A stretch of DNA of 57,160 nucleotides, taken from positions 1 to 57,160 of the forward strand of contig JANQLQ010000109.1 in the NCBI GenBank assembly GCA_028280565.1, given 5' to 3'. Below the pieces are notes generated by a model. The model saw only the letters and a list, made by a program, of their open reading frames with translations. It was not told where the DNA came from and did no database searches. Position numbers and translations under genes: made by a program. The DNA is from Fulvivirga sp. (lineage in GTDB: Bacteria > Bacteroidota > Bacteroidia > Cytophagales > Cyclobacteriaceae). Below are positions 55,410 to 57,160 of this stretch, piece after piece; position 1 is the first letter of the stretch, and every line of letters begins with the position of its first letter.

Positions 55410-55873
55410 CGTTGTTTCAAGGTGAGTTCAAGTTTTGTAATCCTTCCTTCCTCATCCAACTCAAAATTGTTTATCGTATGTGGGCTCTGCCGGGTATGCT
55501 TCAGGTAATCTAAGTACTTTTCGATATTGGTAGGCTTATCATAGATATTTTTACCATCAACTTGGTTCACAATGATCAGTATTGGGGTGGAAGCGTTCTG
55601 AAAGTACGCTAACCCTTTTTGAAGATAATCCTCACGCTTTTCCTCGTCCCCCAGGGCAAGCTGGGAGTATTCCTCGAAATAGGTTTCAAGATCGTGCCGG
55701 ATGGTGCCTGGTACCCGGAGCATGTTGTCCATACCATTTGTGCTAAACTGCGCATTTACTGCTGGGGCTTCGGCTTGCGGTGTAGCATCAGCTTTTGGTT
55801 GTGAAGCTTTGCACCCAGCCAGTAGACCTAGGGCCACTAAAAGTACTCTATGGATATGGGCAAAAAATGGCAT
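55406..55873 (-). CDS. Small predicted lipoprotein (envelope operon gene 1)
   Basis: Protein of 155 residues from the ATG at 55873; the in-frame TTG at 55888 is less likely. The signal ends in LLAGC (lipobox, Cys ~21), followed by an Ala/Pro-rich linker and a small domain with IRHDLETYFEEYSQL and TPILIIVNQVDGKNIYDKPTNIEKYLDYLKH, ending in a beta hairpin (ITKLELTLKQR). It is probably another NTF2-like or cystatin-like unit. First gene of the operon; it likely anchors the complex to a membrane. A 720-bp gene-free region lies upstream. Confidence 0.68.
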   Translation of the reverse strand: MPFFAHIHRVLLVALGLLAGCKASQPKADATPQAEAPAVNAQFSTNGMDNMLRVPGTIRHDLETYFEEYSQLALGDEEKREDYLQKGLAYFQNASTPILIIVNQVDGKNIYDKPTNIEKYLDYLKHTRQSPHTINNFELDEEGRITKLELTLKQR

Positions 55874-56103
55874 AATCGAACAGTTCAAAAAATGACGAAT
55901 TCTCGCCTCGATAGAACAATTAAACTACGAGTTTAATGAATTCATAGTTTCTACTTCATGTTTTACTTTAAATCTCGCGATCTGCTCGATGAAACGCAGC
56001 ATTTGTCTTTGAATTAAATTCGATGAATTTGGAGGAATTGGTACCTGTCAAAATAAGGAAGTGAGAAGTTGATCGGCCTTTCTAGCGCTAAAATTTACGT
56101 TGA

Positions 56104-56381
56104 TAGGTTAAGCGCAGTGATCCTAAGACCTACCGTTGGGGTAGAGCATCCGCTCGGTTTATCATGCAGCCGGTAATTTTCAATTTATACATTCAAGACA
56201 CTTTATTCACGACCTTATTTGAGACAACGGTTATTTTAGTATTGATCACCTACAAACTTAATGGTTGCTGTTTTGACCGGTAGGATAAATCAAGTTCTTG
56301 GCGATGGAATGTAGGCTGTAATACTTCGTCGAGCGGACGCTCTCGGTGATTTAGGGTCTTAGGACCGTTGCACTTAACCTA
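56104..56381. repeat. MITE-like element with ~65-bp inverted terminal repeats
   Basis: Left arm 56104-56169 and right arm 56316-56381 are imperfect reverse complements: AGGTTAAG-x-GCA, GTCCTAAGACC-type and GAGCGTCCGCTCG-type blocks recur in the same order. About 146 bp of non-coding DNA separate the arms. No target-site duplication is obvious. It could fold into a long hairpin or be a non-autonomous transposon remnant. Confidence 0.7.
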
Positions 56382-56540
56382 AGACTAGGGGACTCACCAT
56401 GACGATCCGTTTTTCTATTTTATCATCCCAACTTCAAGCATTTTTGTGAAAATGAACGGACTCGCAGTGGCGATAGTAGTCTTTGTGGGGGATTGTTATT
56501 TTGATCCCATATTAATTTTAGATTAAGCTAAAAATTAAAT

Positions 56541-56571
56541 TTTGCTTAACTAATTTTAGTTGTTATTTTTG
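56541..56571 (+). promoter_or_regulatory. Bacteroidota-type promoter of the last TonB receptor gene
   Basis: TTTG (56541-56544, -33 box) and TATTTTTG (56564-56571, matching TAnnTTTG, -7 box) are separated by 19 bp, the optimum for the Bacteroidota primary sigma factor. Transcription should start near 56578, giving a ~16-nt leader before the ATG at 56594. Confidence 0.65.
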
Positions 56572-56593
56572 CGTCAAAATAGTTTTAAAACAT

Positions 56594-57160
56594 ATGCGAA
56601 TATACTCCATAACACTTTTAATAATATCATGGTTCTGTGCTCATACTGTGGCACAGGAAAAGGCAACGGTAAACGGCACAGTGACTACCTCAAAGCAGCC
56701 GTTGCCCTATGCATCTATCCAATACATGAATACAGAAATAGGAGCTACGGCCGATGTGAACGGTGCTTTTACTTTGACCGGTCTGCCAGCGGGGAAAGGA
56801 GCCATAAAGATCCGCTCGGTTGGCTACAGGACATTGACAAAGGAGGTAAACCTACGGCCCGGGGAAACCCTTGTTCTTGACGTAGAATTACTTGAAGATA
56901 ATTTACAACTTAACGAGGTGGTGGTCAGTGCTACACGATATGAGCTTGACCGCTCGGAATCTCCCGTGATCGTGAATGTACTAGGGTCGAAGCTATTCAA
57001 TGCTACCCAATCGATGGCGCTTTCGGAAGGCTTGAACTTTCAGCCAGGGGTGCGGGTAGAAAACAATTGTCAAAACTGTGGTTTTACACAGGTGCGGCTG
57101 AATGGATTGGAAGGAGCATACTCACAAATACTTATCAATAGCCGGCCGATCTTCAGTGCC
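56594..57160 (+). CDS. TonB-dependent receptor, 5' part only (runs off the window)
   Basis: The first 189 codons are open to the window end. Signal peptide (LLIISWFCAHTVAQ), then a carboxypeptidase-regulatory-like domain (ATVNGTVTT to VVVSATRYEL, about 22-110), then the start of the plug with LNFQPGVRVENNCQNCGFTQVRLNGLEG (about 148-175) and INSRPIF. The Cys pair in NCQNC and the following V-R-L-N-G-L-E-G mark a receptor group distinct from the two at 11.6-17.4 kb; the group is often linked to metal or heme uptake, which is only a suggestion here. A well-matched promoter precedes it. Confidence 0.88.
   Translation, partial: MRIYSITLLIISWFCAHTVAQEKATVNGTVTTSKQPLPYASIQYMNTEIGATADVNGAFTLTGLPAGKGAIKIRSVGYRTLTKEVNLRPGETLVLDVELLEDNLQLNEVVVSATRYELDRSESPVIVNVLGSKLFNATQSMALSEGLNFQPGVRVENNCQNCGFTQVRLNGLEGAYSQILINSRPIFSA

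Larger units (their letters stand above)
55874..56593. other. Gene-free region between the envelope operon and the last TonB receptor
   Basis: This 720-bp interval has no credible gene. It contains a MITE-like inverted-repeat element (56104-56381) and the promoter of the receptor gene (56541-56571). The divergent promoter of the envelope operon should lie near 55880-55960, but no consensus is clear. Confidence 0.6.

Noticed and set aside
56560-56880. 106-codon frame at the start of the last receptor
   Set aside because: It is out of frame with the receptor, which has signal peptide, domain order and promoter support.

Overview
The window reads as a chromosome segment of a gliding or biofilm-forming Bacteroidota, most likely order Cytophagales. 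The indications are two type IX secretion (T9SS) C-terminal sorting domains, TonB receptor plus DUF4249 lipoprotein pairs, a Bacteroidota-type promoter (TTTG-N19-TATTTTTG at 56541-56571), weak Shine-Dalgarno sequences, and an HU-CCDC81/SPOR protein. I saw no rRNA, tRNA, CRISPR array, transposase or phage gene.

Layout. 0-8.1 kb: a structured, possibly RNA-coding stretch, a secreted Asp-box T9SS protein with a small lipoprotein, a lipoprotein with a Lys/Glu-rich tail, a periplasmic TPR protein, and a SRAP-family protein that has lost its catalytic cysteine. 8.1-11.4 kb: GTP-type PEP carboxykinase and a YheT-like hydrolase. 11.6-18.3 kb: two tandem paralogous TonB-receptor/DUF4249 pairs. 18.5-25.9 kb: a YegP-like protein, a dispersed repeat, and a 2160-residue T9SS protein with seven FG-GAP repeats. 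26.1-47.9 kb: a signalling plus exopolysaccharide (EPS) locus. 48.4-55.9 kb: glucose-6-phosphate isomerase, an HU/SPOR protein, and a four-gene envelope operon ending in a modular leucine-rich-repeat protein. 56.6 kb to the end: the first 189 codons of another TonB receptor.

The most interesting part is 26.1-47.9 kb. An EPS pathway (OPX export lipoprotein, Wzc-like co-polymerase, flippase, O-antigen ligase/polymerase-like protein, four glycosyltransferases, a hexapeptide acyltransferase, a polyprenyl-phosphate sugar-1-phosphate transferase, and an odd APH-like/nucleotidyltransferase-like/thymidylate-kinase-like fusion) lies between two different candidate nitric-oxide sensor modules. Upstream are a sigma54-dependent response regulator and a FIST-domain protein 12 bp ahead of a hybrid histidine kinase with an Hpt domain, the gene order of the NosP-NahK NO pathway. 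Downstream, apparently in the same operon as the sugar-phosphate transferase, are a receiver domain with a C-terminal membrane helix and a stand-alone H-NOX with all expected heme-contact residues. Three receivers in this locus share an unusual SGQ motif, and a near-consensus sigma54 promoter lies ahead of the EPS genes. I infer an NO-responsive, sigma54-linked EPS/biofilm switch; nothing in the sequence proves that the sensors act on these genes.

Two inverted copies of a ~285-300 bp dispersed repeat (18979-19262 and 48039-48337) bracket the EPS locus and the giant T9SS gene, so homologous inversion of the segment is possible in principle.
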